64,000 bases of DNA from Nitrospiraceae bacterium (GCA_019637075.1 JAHBWI010000004.1:62001-126000), one strand, 5' to 3'; shown: positions 45,063 to 54,209, counted from the first letter of the stretch. Program-made: numbers and translations. The notes: generated from the letters alone by a model not told the origin.

Positions 45063-48000
45063 TTAGGCCGATCCTACCTGTGGACTTGATTTGTTGGTAT
45101 CACAGACTTGGAGGGTTTGCAAGGTTGCGTTGAGTTCTGAAAACACCAAACTCCAGTCCTCATGCGGCATCTGGAGCTCGAAGGAGAGAGGAGACAAGAA
45201 CCGCAGGCGTTTCTTGTAGCGGTCCATCAGCGTTTGCACCGCCTTTTCGGGGACCTTGGCCTTGGCGTCGAAGGTGATGGCGACCCCGTTCGTTTGCTCG
45301 ACGATCGAATTCAGCCGGAGCTGTTTGGCCAGCAGCCGAAGCTGCATGACCTCGAAGAGTCGTTCCACGGCATCGGGGGGCGGTCCGTACCGGTCTTCGA
45401 TTTCCCCGTGCATCAGGGCCAGGTCGCCGAGTTGAGTGCAGGATGAGAGGCGCTTGTACAGCGAGAGTCGATGGTGGCTGTCCACCACGTAGGTTTCGGG
45501 AATGTAGGCCGACACGCTCAACTGCAGCATCGGGTCCGGCTGTTCTTCCACCACATGGCCTTTCAGCCGCTGGACCGCCTGTTCCACCATTTGGAGATAC
45601 AGGTCGAGGCCGATCGCAGCAATGTGGCCGGACTGCTGCTTGCCCAATAGATTCCCGGCGCCGCGGATCTCCAGGTCGGCGGCGGCGATGCGGAAGCCGG
45701 AACCCAATTCGGTGAATTGTTGAATGGCGGTGAGCCGCTTTTGCGCGTCGGTCGAGAGTGAGCCTTCGTCCGGAATGAGGAAATAGGCATAGGCCTGTTC
45801 GCCGCCTCGCCCGACACGGCCGCGCAACTGATACAGCTGAGCCAGTCCGAACGTATCCGCCCGGTTCACGATGATCGTGTTGGCGCTCGGCACGTCGATG
45901 CCGGACTGAATAATGGCGGAGGCTATCAGCACGTCGGCCTCATGCTTGAAAAACTTCAGCATGACCGCTTCGAGCGGTTTCGAGTCCATCTGGCCGTGAG
46001 CCATGACGATACGGGCTTCGGGCACCAACTGGTGCAGCCAGGCCCCCGTCCGTTCCATGGTTTCCACGCGATTGTGGACGAAGTAGACCTGCCCGCCCCG
46101 TCCGAGTTCGCGCAGGACCGCCTCGCGGATCGCCTTCTCGCTGAACCGCAGCACTTGTGTGCGGATCGCAAGGCGCCCCGGCGGCGGCGTGTCGATGATC
46201 GAGAGGTCGCGCACGGTCGCCATCGCCATTTGCAGCGTCCGTGGAATCGGCGTGGCCGTGAGCGTGAGCACGTCGACCTGTGTGCGCAGTTGCTTCAAGC
46301 GCTCCTTGTGTTTGACCCCGAACCATTGCTCCTCGTCGATGATCACGAGCCCCAGGTTGCGGAACTGTACGTCCTTCTGCAGCAGGCGGTGCGTGCCGAT
46401 CACCACGTCGACCACGCCGGCTGCCACGTCTTTGACGATCGCCTTGGTTTCCTTGCTGGACTGGAACCGCGAGAGCAGCGCCACCTTGGTGGGAAACGGC
46501 GCGAACCGCTCGGCGAAGTTGTCGTAGTGCTGGTGCGCGAGCAGGGTGGTGGGGACAAGGACGGCTACCTGACGATTTTCCTCTACCGCCTTGAAGGCGG
46601 CCCGCATGGCGACTTCGGTCTTGCCGTAGCCCACGTCGCCGCAAACTAACCGGTCCATAGGCTTGTCGGACCCCATGTCCTGCAGAATGTCCTGGATGGC
46701 ACGGCGCTGGTCCGGCGTCTCCTCGTATTCGAAAGCGGCCTCGAACTCGTGGTAGATCGTGCTGTCCCGGCCGTACGACGGGCGGTGGACCAGTTCCCGG
46801 TTGGCATAGAGGTCCACCAGTTCGTGTGCCATCTCCTCGATATCTTTCTTCACGCGGGCGGTGGTCTTGGCCCAGCTTGTGCCGCCGAGCTTGTCGAGTC
46901 GCGGGACATGGTTTTCGGCGCCCGAATAGCGCTGCACCTGGTTCAGCCGATCCAGCGGCACATAGAGTTTGTCGGTGCCGGCGAACTCGAGGATCAAGTA
47001 GTCGCTGTCGAACCCCTGCACAGACAGTCGGCGCAGGCCTTGGTACCTGGCGATGCCGTATTGCACGTGAACCACGAAATCGCCTGTGTTGAGGTCTTCG
47101 AGCGAGGACAGGAACGTCGCGGCTTTGCTCTTCTGTTGCGGCTTGTGCCGGTGGCCCTTCGCGAACAGTTCCTCTTCGGTCAGGACGATCAGGCGCAGGT
47201 CAGGCGACAGAAATCCCGCCGAGACATCGCCGTTGATGATCGCGAACGGGGTTTTCTGTGAGCCGCTTGACGAGAGGGCGGCCGTTTTCCATTCGACCGC
47301 CGGCAGGTCGTGTTCGCCGAAGAGCGCCAGGAGCCGCCCCACCTGACCCTGACTGCGCGCGACCAGCACCACCGTGCCACCCTCACGCAGTTGGTTCAGC
47401 ACTTCCAAGGTGCGGCTGAAGGCCGTTCCCCGCAGACCCAACCCCGAACTCGCCGGAGTCTGTGCCGGACAGGAGAGGACCGGCTGCCAACTGTCGTCGG
47501 GAGCGGTCACCGGTTCTAAGGCCAGGGTCGGTTGTCCATCGGTCATGGCAAGGATCTGTTCCCAGGTCACATAATGCTGGTCCGGGGTCGGATAGGGATT
47601 CGGATCGCTGCGATCCTCGTGGCGCAGATAGCCTTCCTCCACCGCGCTCCAACATTTCCCGGTCTGCTCCTTGAGCGCCTCCGGTTGGTCGAAAGCCAGC
47701 AGCGGCGACTGCGGAAAATAGTCCAGCAGCGTATCCATATGCCCATACAACGTCGGCGCGTGCCATTCGGCATCCGCGGCCAGCGGGGTCAGGGCGTCGG
47801 GCGAGTCGGCAGGACGCACATACTCGCGGGCCGGGAGCACCCAGGCCTGTTTCACTTTGTCGGTGGATTTTTGCGTGGCTGGGTCGAAGAACCGCAGGGA
47901 CTCGATCGTGTCGCCCAAAAACTCGACGCGGAGCGGTTCGGCGTAGGCCGTGGAAAAGATGTCGACGATTCCGCCGCGGATGCTGAACTCTCCCGGGATC

Positions 48001-48536
48001 TCGACCACCGAACATTGCCGATACCCCAGACGCAGCAATCCCGAGACCAACGCCTCTCGCTCCAGCGTGCCGTCCGGTTGAAAAAGGAGGCTGGCAGTCG
48101 TGAAGACCTCGGCCGGGAGGATGCGCTGCATCAGGGCCGGGACCGAGGTGAACAGCACCGTGCGCGTGGCCGTCGCCAGATGCTGCAGTGCCTGCATGCG
48201 GCGGGCGACCAGGTCGACGGGCGGTGCCGTCGACTCATAGGGCAGAATCTCCCATTGGGGGAAGAACACGATCTCGCTGGAGGGAAGCCCGCAGAGTTTC
48301 CGGAAGAACAGAGTGTCTCGATAGAGCCGATCGGCTTCCTCGTCGCTCTTCGCCACGACCAACCACGAGCGACTCGCGAGCGAGCCGGCATGGCCGGCTT
48401 GCGTGACCAGGGCCAGGCTGAAGCCGGCCGTCGAGCCGTGCAGACCAATGAGGCAGGGTTTGCCGCCGTCGGCGCGCAAGGCGTCCAACGTGGGCGTGAG
48501 CCATTGAGTCAGGTATGCGGGAGCGGCGGCAGGCAC
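45063..48536 (-). CDS. mfd: Transcription-repair coupling factor Mfd
   Basis: A 1157-residue SF2 translocase that displaces RNA polymerase stalled at damaged DNA and recruits UvrA. The UvrB-homology region, the RNA-polymerase-interaction domain (GDFVVHVQYGIARYQGL...YGRDSTIYHEFE) and helicase motifs (GDVGYGKTEVAMRAAFKAV, DEEQ, QLRGRVGRGGEQAYAYF) are present in order, with the C-terminal TRCF domain. The GTG at 48536 starts 7 bp after rfaE2 stops; the much longer open frame upstream belongs to rfaE2. Confidence 0.95.
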   Translation of the reverse strand: MPAAAPAYLTQWLTPTLDALRADGGKPCLIGLHGSTAGFSLALVTQAGHAGSLASRSWLVVAKSDEEADRLYRDTLFFRKLCGLPSSEIVFFPQWEILPYESTAPPVDLVARRMQALQHLATATRTVLFTSVPALMQRILPAEVFTTASLLFQPDGTLEREALVSGLLRLGYRQCSVVEIPGEFSIRGGIVDIFSTAYAEPLRVEFLGDTIESLRFFDPATQKSTDKVKQAWVLPAREYVRPADSPDALTPLAADAEWHAPTLYGHMDTLLDYFPQSPLLAFDQPEALKEQTGKCWSAVEEGYLRHEDRSDPNPYPTPDQHYVTWEQILAMTDGQPTLALEPVTAPDDSWQPVLSCPAQTPASSGLGLRGTAFSRTLEVLNQLREGGTVVLVARSQGQVGRLLALFGEHDLPAVEWKTAALSSSGSQKTPFAIINGDVSAGFLSPDLRLIVLTEEELFAKGHRHKPQQKSKAATFLSSLEDLNTGDFVVHVQYGIARYQGLRRLSVQGFDSDYLILEFAGTDKLYVPLDRLNQVQRYSGAENHVPRLDKLGGTSWAKTTARVKKDIEEMAHELVDLYANRELVHRPSYGRDSTIYHEFEAAFEYEETPDQRRAIQDILQDMGSDKPMDRLVCGDVGYGKTEVAMRAAFKAVEENRQVAVLVPTTLLAHQHYDNFAERFAPFPTKVALLSRFQSSKETKAIVKDVAAGVVDVVIGTHRLLQKDVQFRNLGLVIIDEEQWFGVKHKERLKQLRTQVDVLTLTATPIPRTLQMAMATVRDLSIIDTPPPGRLAIRTQVLRFSEKAIREAVLRELGRGGQVYFVHNRVETMERTGAWLHQLVPEARIVMAHGQMDSKPLEAVMLKFFKHEADVLIASAIIQSGIDVPSANTIIVNRADTFGLAQLYQLRGRVGRGGEQAYAYFLIPDEGSLSTDAQKRLTAIQQFTELGSGFRIAAADLEIRGAGNLLGKQQSGHIAAIGLDLYLQMVEQAVQRLKGHVVEEQPDPMLQLSVSAYIPETYVVDSHHRLSLYKRLSSCTQLGDLALMHGEIEDRYGPPPDAVERLFEVMQLRLLAKQLRLNSIVEQTNGVAITFDAKAKVPEKAVQTLMDRYKKRLRFLSPLSFELQMPHEDWSLVFSELNATLQTLQVCDTNKSSPQVGSA

Positions 48537-48543
48537 ACAAATC

Positions 48544-49026
48544 CTATGGCGTTGTGGAACGGATGCGCTGGACCAGCAGTGTCGTGGAGACGCCCGGCAC
48601 GAGCGGGATCGTTTGGACGCGGCCACCGCGAGCCTCGACCGTCTCGCGGCCGACGATGCGGTCCAACGCCCAGTCTCCGCCCTTGACCAGCACATCCGGT
48701 TGCAGGGCGGCGATAAGATTGCCGGGGTCCGGTTCGCCGAAAAGCACGACGTAGTCTACGCAGGCCAGGGCGGCCAGCACCTCGGCGCGCTGCGCTTCCG
48801 GGACGATCGGACGGTCTGGCGCTTTGTTCAAGCTGCGGACCGAGGCATCCGAATTGACCCCGACCACGAGCAGGTCGCCGAGCGCCCTGGCGGCTTGCAG
48901 ATACCGTGTATGGCCGACATGCATCAGATCGAAGCAGCCGTTTGTGAACACGATACGGTGCTGTTGTCCTCGACGGCAGGCCAGGATCGGCTGCAGTTGG
49001 TCACGAGTTAAGATCTTTTCATTCAT
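48544..49026 (-). CDS. rfaE2: D-glycero-beta-D-manno-heptose 1-phosphate adenylyltransferase
   Basis: A 160-residue nucleotidyltransferase that makes ADP-heptose for LPS core. FTNGCFDLMHVGHTRYL at residues 27-43 is the cytidylyltransferase-like HxGH motif. It is the C-terminal half of HldE only; the kinase half is not in the window. It lies 78 bp after dinB. Confidence 0.92.
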   Translation of the reverse strand: MNEKILTRDQLQPILACRRGQQHRIVFTNGCFDLMHVGHTRYLQAARALGDLLVVGVNSDASVRSLNKAPDRPIVPEAQRAEVLAALACVDYVVLFGEPDPGNLIAALQPDVLVKGGDWALDRIVGRETVEARGGRVQTIPLVPGVSTTLLVQRIRSTTP

Positions 49027-49104
49027 GGGTTGTCGACGTCGGAGTAAACGGTCCCATCTTAGGGTGCCGATCCCCGGCGAATCAATGGCGTTGCGCGAAG
49101 CTGC

Positions 49105-50310
49105 TCAGGTTTCCTGATGTTTGGGCTTGGTCGGTTTTTTGCGCAGGTCGCCGCCTTCGCGGGTTTGAGGCAAGCCACCCAGGCGAATCACGCCGGAGCC
49201 GTGGCGCTTCATGAGCTGATCCAAGATTGCGACCGCATCGCGCCGCTTTCGGTCGAACAGGGGCTCCGGCGCCGGGACGAGCTCCGACAAACCCAGTCCG
49301 ACAAGTCGGTAGCGCGCGCGTGGTTGCACCAACTCGGCGAGCCCGTTTCGAATGTCCGGCCACATTTCGGGGTCGTAGTTGAGCGGCGCGGGGAAGTGTC
49401 GTTGCCGCGTTGTAATTCGGAACTGCGCATCCTTGAGCTTCACGGTGAATGAGCCGGCAGCGAGACCTTCGAGCCGCAGGTCGTGCGCGAGCGCTTCGAG
49501 AAACCCGTGCACGATCGGTTCGAGCAGGCGGAGATCGTTCGTGTCCTCGTCGAAGGTGGTTTCGTGGCTCATGCTTTTGGCCTCGCGGTCGGCCACGACC
49601 GGGTCCGAATCCAGGCCTTGGGCCAATGCCTGTACCGCCGCCAGCCTGGTGCCGAAGAGGCGCTGCAGGGAGGGCCCGAACTGCGGGGCAATGAGGTCGG
49701 CGATCGTTCGGAGGCCGAGGTTGCCGAGAGACTCGGCGGTTTTGGGGCCGATCCCAGGCAAGGATCGCGCCGGGAGCGGGGCCAGGAAAGCAGCTTCGGC
49801 ACCGGGCTCAATGATGGCGAGGCCGTCGGGCTTATGGGCATCCGCCGCGATCTTGGCCACAGTTTTTCCGGTGGCGACCGCGACCGTACAGGTGAGGCCG
49901 GTGGCGGCGCGGATTTCCTCCTTGAGCGCTTGCCCAAGCACCCGCGGGTCGGGGTGGCGGATCTGGAGTCTGGTGGTGTCTGTGTAAAACTCATCGATGC
50001 TCGTCCATTCGGTTTCCGGAAAGAATCGGTCGGTGACCGCTTCAAGCTCGCGATGGAGCCGCGCATACAGCGGCCGGTCTGGCGGCACCAAGACGAGCTG
50101 AGGGCAGAGCTTCATGGCCTGGACGGTCGGCATCGCGCTCCGGACGCCGTAGCGGCGAACGGCATAACTCGCGGCGGCGATGGTGCCGCGGGGCGGAGGG
50201 CCGCCGACTGCGACCGGCTTGCCTTCCAGGGAGGGGTCGGCCAACACGGCGGCGGAGGCGAACATCGCGTCGATGTCGCCGAACAGAATCTGGCGCGGCC
50301 AACGGGTCAT
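49105..50310 (-). CDS. dinB: DNA polymerase IV-type Y-family polymerase
   Basis: A 401-residue lesion-bypass polymerase. The catalytic carboxylates are Asp12/Asp14 in FGDIDAMFAS and the SIDE motif at 104-107 (Asp106, Glu107), followed by FYTD where most DinB have AYLD. AKIAADAHKPDG and IGPKTAE (helix-hairpin-helix) follow. A likely beta-clamp-binding tail is not obvious. Twelve bp from the SprT-like gene; no LexA box is evident. Confidence 0.88.
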   Translation of the reverse strand: MTRWPRQILFGDIDAMFASAAVLADPSLEGKPVAVGGPPPRGTIAAASYAVRRYGVRSAMPTVQAMKLCPQLVLVPPDRPLYARLHRELEAVTDRFFPETEWTSIDEFYTDTTRLQIRHPDPRVLGQALKEEIRAATGLTCTVAVATGKTVAKIAADAHKPDGLAIIEPGAEAAFLAPLPARSLPGIGPKTAESLGNLGLRTIADLIAPQFGPSLQRLFGTRLAAVQALAQGLDSDPVVADREAKSMSHETTFDEDTNDLRLLEPIVHGFLEALAHDLRLEGLAAGSFTVKLKDAQFRITTRQRHFPAPLNYDPEMWPDIRNGLAELVQPRARYRLVGLGLSELVPAPEPLFDRKRRDAVAILDQLMKRHGSGVIRLGGLPQTREGGDLRKKPTKPKHQET

Positions 50311-50322
50311 CGTCGAGCCCGG

Positions 50323-50946
50323 TCAGGGTGCGGCAAACGGGAGATCGAGTTGGGTAATGAGGCGCGGTCCGGCGCGCTCCGTCTCGGCCCGCTCGAGACG
50401 GGCGAACGGCAGCTCGCTGAGCGGCCCTTGGCAGGCGCCGCAGTAGTGCATGTTGGGCCGGATCGTTCGGCGTTGCCGCCGGTACAGATGGCCGCAATGT
50501 TCGCAGCGCCAGACATAGCGCGCGAGGGCCTCCACATCCCGGCCGAGCGAGTGATAGAGCGTGACCCCGAGGCCGTCCTCGTTCATGCGGTCCATCATGC
50601 GGCGAAAATCGGCGCCGTGATTCGGCCGCCGCTTCAACACATCATACTGCCACTGGTGGATCATTTCATGCGCCAGCGTGAGCGCGATCTCCCGTTCCCT
50701 ACCCGCCTGCTTGAGCAATTTGGACGAGAGCCGGATGCACCGCCGCTCGGTCCCGACGGCGGCCACCCGGTCCGGCGGACAGCGCGGCCCGGCGCGGCTC
50801 ACGAACATCCCGACCGACGAGGTGAGGCGGGCACTCCAGATGATAGGAATCGGCGGCAGGGTGCCGGAGAAATATTGCTCGTTATAGTGCGCCCACAGGG
50901 TCTGCAGGTCACGGTCCGAGGCTGGTATGGGAATGGGGGATTCCAT
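50323..50946 (-). CDS. SprT-like zinc metallopeptidase-fold protein
   Basis: A 207-residue SprT-like protein. HEMIHQWQ at 93-100 (His93, Glu94, His97) is the zinc site, and a C-terminal zinc ribbon has Cys148/151 and Cys169/172. Eukaryotic relatives (Spartan) degrade DNA-protein crosslinks; bacterial SprT is poorly known. Position next to dinB and mfd suggests a DNA-damage link, an inference. Confidence 0.85.
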   Translation of the reverse strand: MESPIPIPASDRDLQTLWAHYNEQYFSGTLPPIPIIWSARLTSSVGMFVSRAGPRCPPDRVAAVGTERRCIRLSSKLLKQAGREREIALTLAHEMIHQWQYDVLKRRPNHGADFRRMMDRMNEDGLGVTLYHSLGRDVEALARYVWRCEHCGHLYRRQRRTIRPNMHYCGACQGPLSELPFARLERAETERAGPRLITQLDLPFAAP

Positions 50947-50969
50947 CGGGCAGATCCCGCCGGCTGCGA

Positions 50970-51941
50970 TTAGAACGAGCCTTCGAAGGCTTCGATGACT
51001 GAGGCGGCCAGCAGCGGCACCATGATCTCGTGGTGTCCGGTCAAGGCGTAGCCTTTGCCTCCTTTTTGCGTGGGGCGGCGGACGACGTTGGTCATGGGGC
51101 GATAGTGGGTCAAGAAGTCCATGTTGACGGTCGTGATGTCGCCCAATGTGTGGCCCAGGTTCCGGCCGAGCGACACGGTTTTCAGGAACACTTCCGGCAA
51201 AATCACGGCGGAGCCCAGATTGAGGTAGACGCCGCCTTCCATGCCGGCGACCACGGCGGCCAGCCGGCGGAAATCCATCAGCGAGCAGGCCCCGATCGCG
51301 GCGCCGTCGGCGGAGGGATGCATATGGATGATATCGGTGCCGACCGCGACATGAACGGTAACCGGAAGCCCCAGGCGGGCGCCTGTGGCCAGTAGGCTCG
51401 TGGCACGATGGGGGAAGAGGCGCTTGTTACGATGGATGAACCGGCCCAATGCCTCGCCCAGGCCCCGGCCTTCCCTCATCCCCTGCGTGATCGCTTCATT
51501 GAGCATGCGTCCGGTTTCTTCCGCCATCCCGAAGCGGCCCGAATCGATCTCGGCGTCGACCTCCTCGGAGGTGTGCCCCATCAAGGCGAGTTCGAAATCA
51601 TGGATGATGACGGCACCGTTCATGGCGAGTGCCGTGACGATCTCTCGCTCCATCAGGTCGACGAGCAAGGGGCCGAGCCCGACCTTTACGACATGCGCCC
51701 CCATGCCGACGATCACCGGTTTACCGCGCCGGCGAGCCTTCACGATGGCGGCGGCCACCTCGCGCAGCGTTTTGACGGCCAGGATGTCGGGGAGCGAGTC
51801 GAGAAAGCTTCGGAACGATTTGCCTCGCCGCCAGCTCCGGGCGAAGTTCGATACCTTCACCTTGCTGTGCCGGCGCTGGAGCGGATAGGTCTTCAGGCGC
51901 GAAGCGTCGATGGGTGCAATCAACCGCGGCGGCTGTGACAA
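50970..51941 (-). CDS. Deoxyhypusine-synthase-like protein in the heptose gene run
   Basis: About 323 residues. The Rossmann core (VIVGMGAHVVKVGLGPLLVDLM, AMNGAVIIHDFELALMG, HVAVGTDIIHMHPSADGAAIG, GGVYLNLGSAVILPEVFLK) resembles deoxyhypusine synthase, although bacteria lack its usual eIF5A substrate. I recall this family beside gmhA in other genomes. The start is uncertain: TTG 51941 is 13 bp after the gmhA stop; TTG 51923 is an alternative. Substrate unknown. Confidence 0.65.
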   Translation of the reverse strand: MSQPPRLIAPIDASRLKTYPLQRRHSKVKVSNFARSWRRGKSFRSFLDSLPDILAVKTLREVAAAIVKARRRGKPVIVGMGAHVVKVGLGPLLVDLMEREIVTALAMNGAVIIHDFELALMGHTSEEVDAEIDSGRFGMAEETGRMLNEAITQGMREGRGLGEALGRFIHRNKRLFPHRATSLLATGARLGLPVTVHVAVGTDIIHMHPSADGAAIGACSLMDFRRLAAVVAGMEGGVYLNLGSAVILPEVFLKTVSLGRNLGHTLGDITTVNMDFLTHYRPMTNVVRRPTQKGGKGYALTGHHEIMVPLLAASVIEAFEGSF

Positions 51942-51954
51942 GCGGGAGGCGCGC

Positions 51955-52533
51955 TTACGCGTGGGTGCCAAGGACGCGGTCCTCGATGAGTTCGCAAAGC
52001 ACGTGGCCGAGCGTGATGTGGCTTTCCTGGATGCGGGCCGTGACGGTCGACGGCACGATGAACGGATAGTCGACGAGACCGGCCAACCGCCCACCGGATC
52101 CACCGGTCCAGGCGACGGTGATCAGACCCAACTCCCTGGCCACTTCGACGGCCCGCAGTACGTTGGGAGAATTTCCGCTGGTGCTGATCGCGATGGCCAC
52201 GTCGCCTTTCTGGCCGTGGGCGCGGACTTGGCGCGCGAACAGTTCCTCATAGCCGTAGTCGTTGGCGATGCAGGTGATGGCGGCGATGTCGGTGGCTAAT
52301 GCGATCGCGGGAAAGGGCGCCCGCTCCCGTTTATAGCGGCCGACGAACTCTGCCGCGATGTGGGCCGCGTCGGTGGCGCTGCCGCCGTTGCCGAACAGGA
52401 GGACTTTGCGTCCTTCCCGAAAGGCTTGGCCGATGGCCCGCGCGACCTGCGCGATCCGCTCGGCATGTTCACGGACGAACGCCCGTTTGACGTCCGCGCT
52501 CTCCTCGAATGCTTTGATCGCCAGTTCTTTCAT
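51955..52533 (-). CDS. gmhA: Sedoheptulose-7-phosphate isomerase
   Basis: A 192-residue SIS-domain isomerase that makes heptose-7-phosphate, the first step to LPS heptose. FGNGGSATDAAHIAAEFVGRYKRER and ISTSGNSPNVLRAV are the sugar-phosphate loops, and the C-terminal QESHITLGHVLCELIE contains the metal His. It heads the long reverse-strand run. ADP-heptose also needs a kinase and epimerase not seen here. Confidence 0.93.
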   Translation of the reverse strand: MKELAIKAFEESADVKRAFVREHAERIAQVARAIGQAFREGRKVLLFGNGGSATDAAHIAAEFVGRYKRERAPFPAIALATDIAAITCIANDYGYEELFARQVRAHGQKGDVAIAISTSGNSPNVLRAVEVARELGLITVAWTGGSGGRLAGLVDYPFIVPSTVTARIQESHITLGHVLCELIEDRVLGTHA

Positions 52534-52583
52534 GGGGCCGAATTGTAGGAGAGCAGCAGCGTCCTGTCAAACGAGGACCGGCG

Positions 52584-53528
52584 CTACTTGGCCGTGGGCT
52601 TCGCCGGCGTCTCCGGTTTCTTGCCGATCACGTTCATGGCGAGCGCGAGCATCGAGCCGACATCCGACAGATTGGCCGGCAGGACGAGGGTGTTGCCGGT
52701 TTTGGCGAGTTCCCCGAACTTGCCGATGTATTGTTCCGCGACCCGAAACTGCACCGCCTCGAAACCGCCCGGCACCTGGGTGGATTCGGCGACCTTGCGC
52801 AACCCTTCGGCGGTTGCATTGGCGATGGCGGTGATGGCGGCGGCCGCGCCTTCGGCTTCGTTGATCTGTTGTTGCTTCTTGGCCTCTGAAGCCTTGATGA
52901 CCTGCTGCTTTTCACCTTCGGCTTGGTTGATCGCCGCGTCGCGCTCGCCTTCCGACGTGAGGATCACCGCGCGCTTTTCCCGCTCCGCGCGCATCTGCTT
53001 CTCCATCGCGTTGAGCACGTCCTTCGGCGGCGTGATGTTCTTGATCTCGTAGCGTAGGACCTTGACGCCCCAGGGCTCGGTCGCCTTGTCCAGTTCGTTC
53101 ACGACCTGGCTGTTGATGTTGGTCCGTTCCTCGAACGTCCGGTCCAGTTCGATCTTGCCGATTTCGCTGCGCAACGCGGTCTGGGCGAGTTGCGAGATGG
53201 CGAAGCGGTAATCGCTGATCCCGTACGACGCCCGCTGCGGATCGAGCACCTTGACGTAGAGGATGCCGTCGACGGCGACCTGCACGTTGTCGCGGGTGAT
53301 ACAGATTTGCTCGGGAATGTCGACGGCGGTTTCCTTGAGGGAGTGCTTGTATTGGATGCTGTCGATGAAAGGCACCAGAATATGGAAGCCGGCGCCGAGC
53401 GTGCGCGAGTACCGCCCGAGTCGCTCGACGACATAGGCGCTTTGTTGCGGGACGATCCGGGCCGTCTTGGCGATGATGATGGCGACGAGGACGGCAAGGA
53501 AGATGACGACAGTCAGTCCGCCGGGCAT
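52584..53528 (-). CDS. SPFH/band-7 stomatin-like protein
   Basis: About 314 residues: an N-terminal membrane helix (GGLTVVIFLAVLVAIIIAK), a band-7 domain (VPQQSAYVVERLGRYSRTLGAGFH, DVLNAMEKQMRAEREKRAVIL) and a long coiled coil. Such proteins scaffold inner-membrane microdomains and partner with NfeD, encoded next door. GGAGG in front of the ATG at 53528 is a better start than the ATG at 53543. Confidence 0.9.
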   Translation of the reverse strand: MPGGLTVVIFLAVLVAIIIAKTARIVPQQSAYVVERLGRYSRTLGAGFHILVPFIDSIQYKHSLKETAVDIPEQICITRDNVQVAVDGILYVKVLDPQRASYGISDYRFAISQLAQTALRSEIGKIELDRTFEERTNINSQVVNELDKATEPWGVKVLRYEIKNITPPKDVLNAMEKQMRAEREKRAVILTSEGERDAAINQAEGEKQQVIKASEAKKQQQINEAEGAAAAITAIANATAEGLRKVAESTQVPGGFEAVQFRVAEQYIGKFGELAKTGNTLVLPANLSDVGSMLALAMNVIGKKPETPAKPTAK

Positions 53529-53565
53529 AGTGCTTTCCTCCATGAAGGCCTCCGGTAAGTGGAGC

Positions 53566-53627
53566 GTGAAGCGTCGTTTGTGAAGCGTGGGTCGAGGCGA
53601 GATACGCGCGACGAGATACGCTTCACG
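53566..53627. repeat. Dispersed repeat, copy 2 (palindromic unit)
   Basis: GTGAAGCGT appears twice (53566 and 53580) and ACGAGATACGCTTCACG is at 53611-53627, making an inverted pair between nfeD and the SPFH gene. The same core flanks the four-helix-bundle gene. Confidence 0.7.
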
Positions 53628-53631
53628 TACA

Positions 53632-54066
53632 TTATTCCGGTCTGATCGAGAGCGTCAGGCCGTCGACGTGGTCGACGCGGCTGCGTTGCCCCTTCTGCAA
53701 GGGGACTGCGCTCACGTTGCGGGCGTTCCAGGTACTGCCGCGGAACTCGACCTTGCCCAACGCGCCGGAGGCCAAGTCTTCCAGCACCAACGCGAGTTCG
53801 CCCACCATCGTGTCGACGGGCGCGGCACCCGCTTCATCCTGGTTCATCCAGCGCCGCAACGGACCACGAAAGACGATAAGGGAAACGATGGAGAGGACGG
53901 AGAACAACAGCCATTGCATCCACTCGGCGGCGATGACGTCGAAACCCGCGAGGGCTCCGACGAGCAGGGCCGCCAGTCCGAAGAACAGCATGTAGAAGCC
54001 GCCGGGCGTGATGATTTCCGCTCCCAGCAGAAGAAGCCCCAATAAGAGCCAGAGCCACCAGGTCAT
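53632..54066 (-). CDS. NfeD-family membrane protein
   Basis: A 144-residue NfeD: three or four helices (WWLWLLLGLLLLGAEII, GFYMLFFGLAALLVGALAG) then an OB-like C-terminal domain (VGELALVLEDLASGALGKVEFRGSTWNARN). Partner of the adjacent SPFH protein. GAGGAGGTGCG before the ATG at 54066 sets the start. Confidence 0.9.
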   Translation of the reverse strand: MTWWLWLLLGLLLLGAEIITPGGFYMLFFGLAALLVGALAGFDVIAAEWMQWLLFSVLSIVSLIVFRGPLRRWMNQDEAGAAPVDTMVGELALVLEDLASGALGKVEFRGSTWNARNVSAVPLQKGQRSRVDHVDGLTLSIRPE

Positions 54067-54169
54067 CGCACCTCCTCGGGCGCGCCGCACGCCGCGTGAA
54101 CCGCTTCGGCGGGGGCAAGTCTAAGCGCCTTTCCGTAGAGCGTCAAGGACCGGGCCGCGCGCCGGTTCA

Positions 54170-54198
54170 TTGAACAGCTCTCGGACCGATGGTATAGT
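54170..54198 (+). promoter_or_regulatory. Near-consensus promoter of the CARF gene (leaderless type)
   Basis: TTGAAC at 54170, exactly 17-bp spacer, TATAGT at 54193, then 11 nt to the ATG. No Shine-Dalgarno. It is one of the clearest promoters in the window and faces away from nfeD. Confidence 0.65.
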
Positions 54199-54209
54199 CC
54201 GCGCCAGCC

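Noticed and set aside
47532-48686. 384-codon plus-strand frame within mfd
   Set aside because: Antisense to mfd, Arg/Gly-rich with no coherent domains.
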